Below, piece by piece: positions 63,650 through 64,000 of a stretch of DNA of 64,000 nt. The stretch comes from Henriciella marina DSM 19595 (GTDB lineage Bacteria > Pseudomonadota > Alphaproteobacteria > Caulobacterales > Hyphomonadaceae). The position numbers and the translations under genes are program-made. The DNA lies in NCBI RefSeq assembly GCF_000376805.1, contig NZ_AQXT01000002.1, positions 1,798,001-1,862,000 of the forward strand, read 5' to 3'. The notes beneath the pieces are model-generated. The model did no database searches and was not told the DNA's origin. It worked only from the letters and a program-made list of their open reading frames with translations. Position 1 is the stretch's first letter, and the number at the start of each line of letters is the position of its first letter.

Positions 63650-64000
63650 TCAGCTGAAATCATAGTCTTCAAGCCGAAGACCCGGGTCTGGAAACGCCAG
63701 ATCCATGTCCTCAAGCGCGCCGCGTACAATCCGCGCGATGGCCGCGTTCCGTCGTGTGCGGCTGTCGGCCGGGATGACATGCCAGGGGGCCCACGGCGTG
63801 GAGCAGCGCTCCACCATCGTCTCATAAGCCGCCATGAACTCCGGCCAGAGCTTGCGGTCCTCAAGGTCACCCGGATTGAACTTCCAGCGCTTGTGCGGCT
63901 CGGTAATCCGCTCTTTCAGTCTCTCTCCCTGCTCCTCATGACCGACATGCAGCATGAATTTCAGGATCGTGACCCCGTTTTCGGAGAGGTGTTTTTCGAA
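63650..64000 (-). CDS. Polyphosphate kinase 2 (PPK2), C-terminal part (cut by window edge)
   Basis: The frame is open from base 64000 to the stop at 63650 (116 residues visible). It reads FEKHLSENGVTILKFMLHVG at the window edge, then EQGERLKERITEPHKRWKFNPGDL and WAPWHVIPADSRTRRNAAIARIV, which are PPK2 signatures. PPK2 moves phosphate between polyphosphate and nucleotides. Walker motifs lie outside the window, so subclass cannot be assigned. Confidence 0.92.
   Translation of the reverse strand, partial: FEKHLSENGVTILKFMLHVGHEEQGERLKERITEPHKRWKFNPGDLEDRKLWPEFMAAYETMVERCSTPWAPWHVIPADSRTRRNAAIARIVRGALEDMDLAFPDPGLRLEDYDFS

Overview
The window is GC-rich chromosomal DNA (about 60% GC by eye) from an alphaproteobacterium. 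The likely placement is Caulobacterales/Hyphomonadales, i.e. a marine Hyphomonadaceae-type organism. Supporting signs are a Caulobacter-style phoR ... pstC-pstA-pstB-phoU-phoB cluster with no pstS, class I lysyl-tRNA synthetase, the alphaproteobacterial F1-ATPase inhibitor zeta subunit (DUF1476), separate PurS, a fused indolepyruvate oxidoreductase and Caulobacter sigma73-like promoters. The species cannot be fixed from sequence reading alone. No rRNA, tRNA, CRISPR array, prophage or insertion sequence was seen.

Layout. 1-3.5 kb: 3' end of argG, an AT-richer orphan HEPN-like gene, about 870 bases of intergenic repeats, then a DUF2147 protein and a GNAT. 3.5-11.7 kb: housekeeping and lipid genes (GNAT, lipoproteins, RluF-like pseudouridine synthase, acyl-CoA carboxyltransferase, ChaN-like protein, SCP2, lysophospholipase-like hydrolase, GST). 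11.7-16.1 kb: bacterioferritin and its ferredoxin, a diguanylate cyclase, LysRS, and two related small lipoproteins. 16.1-25.8 kb: fused indolepyruvate:ferredoxin oxidoreductase divergent from an Lrp regulator, a serine hydrolase, DUF2332, thiolase, MDR reductase and two small genes. 25.9-34.2 kb: M13 peptidase and a complete OMF-MFP-RND efflux operon with a palindromic operator candidate.

34.3-41.7 kb is the phosphate regulon: PhoR, an intercalated RluA-type pseudouridine synthase, a Pho box, PstC, PstA, PstB, PhoU and PhoB. Alanine dehydrogenase, RluD and a Tat-exported PhoD phosphatase follow, and a PPK2 gene is cut by the right edge, so phosphate handling recurs. 45.8-50 kb holds QueF, a CaCA cation exchanger, an NTF2-like lipoprotein, a bacterial voltage-gated cation channel with an unusual TMDGW filter, and a TerB-DnaJ protein. 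50-55 kb: a 2-hydroxyacid dehydrogenase whose 5' end overlaps that of a divergent TIGR02301 gene, TrmJ, a degenerate peptidase-like protein and isocitrate dehydrogenase. 55-64 kb: PurC and PurS separated by a sulfotransferase, zeta inhibitor, monothiol glutaredoxin, SDR, a secreted MetX-like hydrolase, RimO, and a lipoprotein / GIN-domain pair with a palindrome between them.

Most of the window is ordinary core genome. The strongest leads are the channel filter, the overlapping divergent 5' ends, the peptidase-like pseudoenzyme, the HEPN-like orphan beside a repeat cluster, and the regulatory palindromes.
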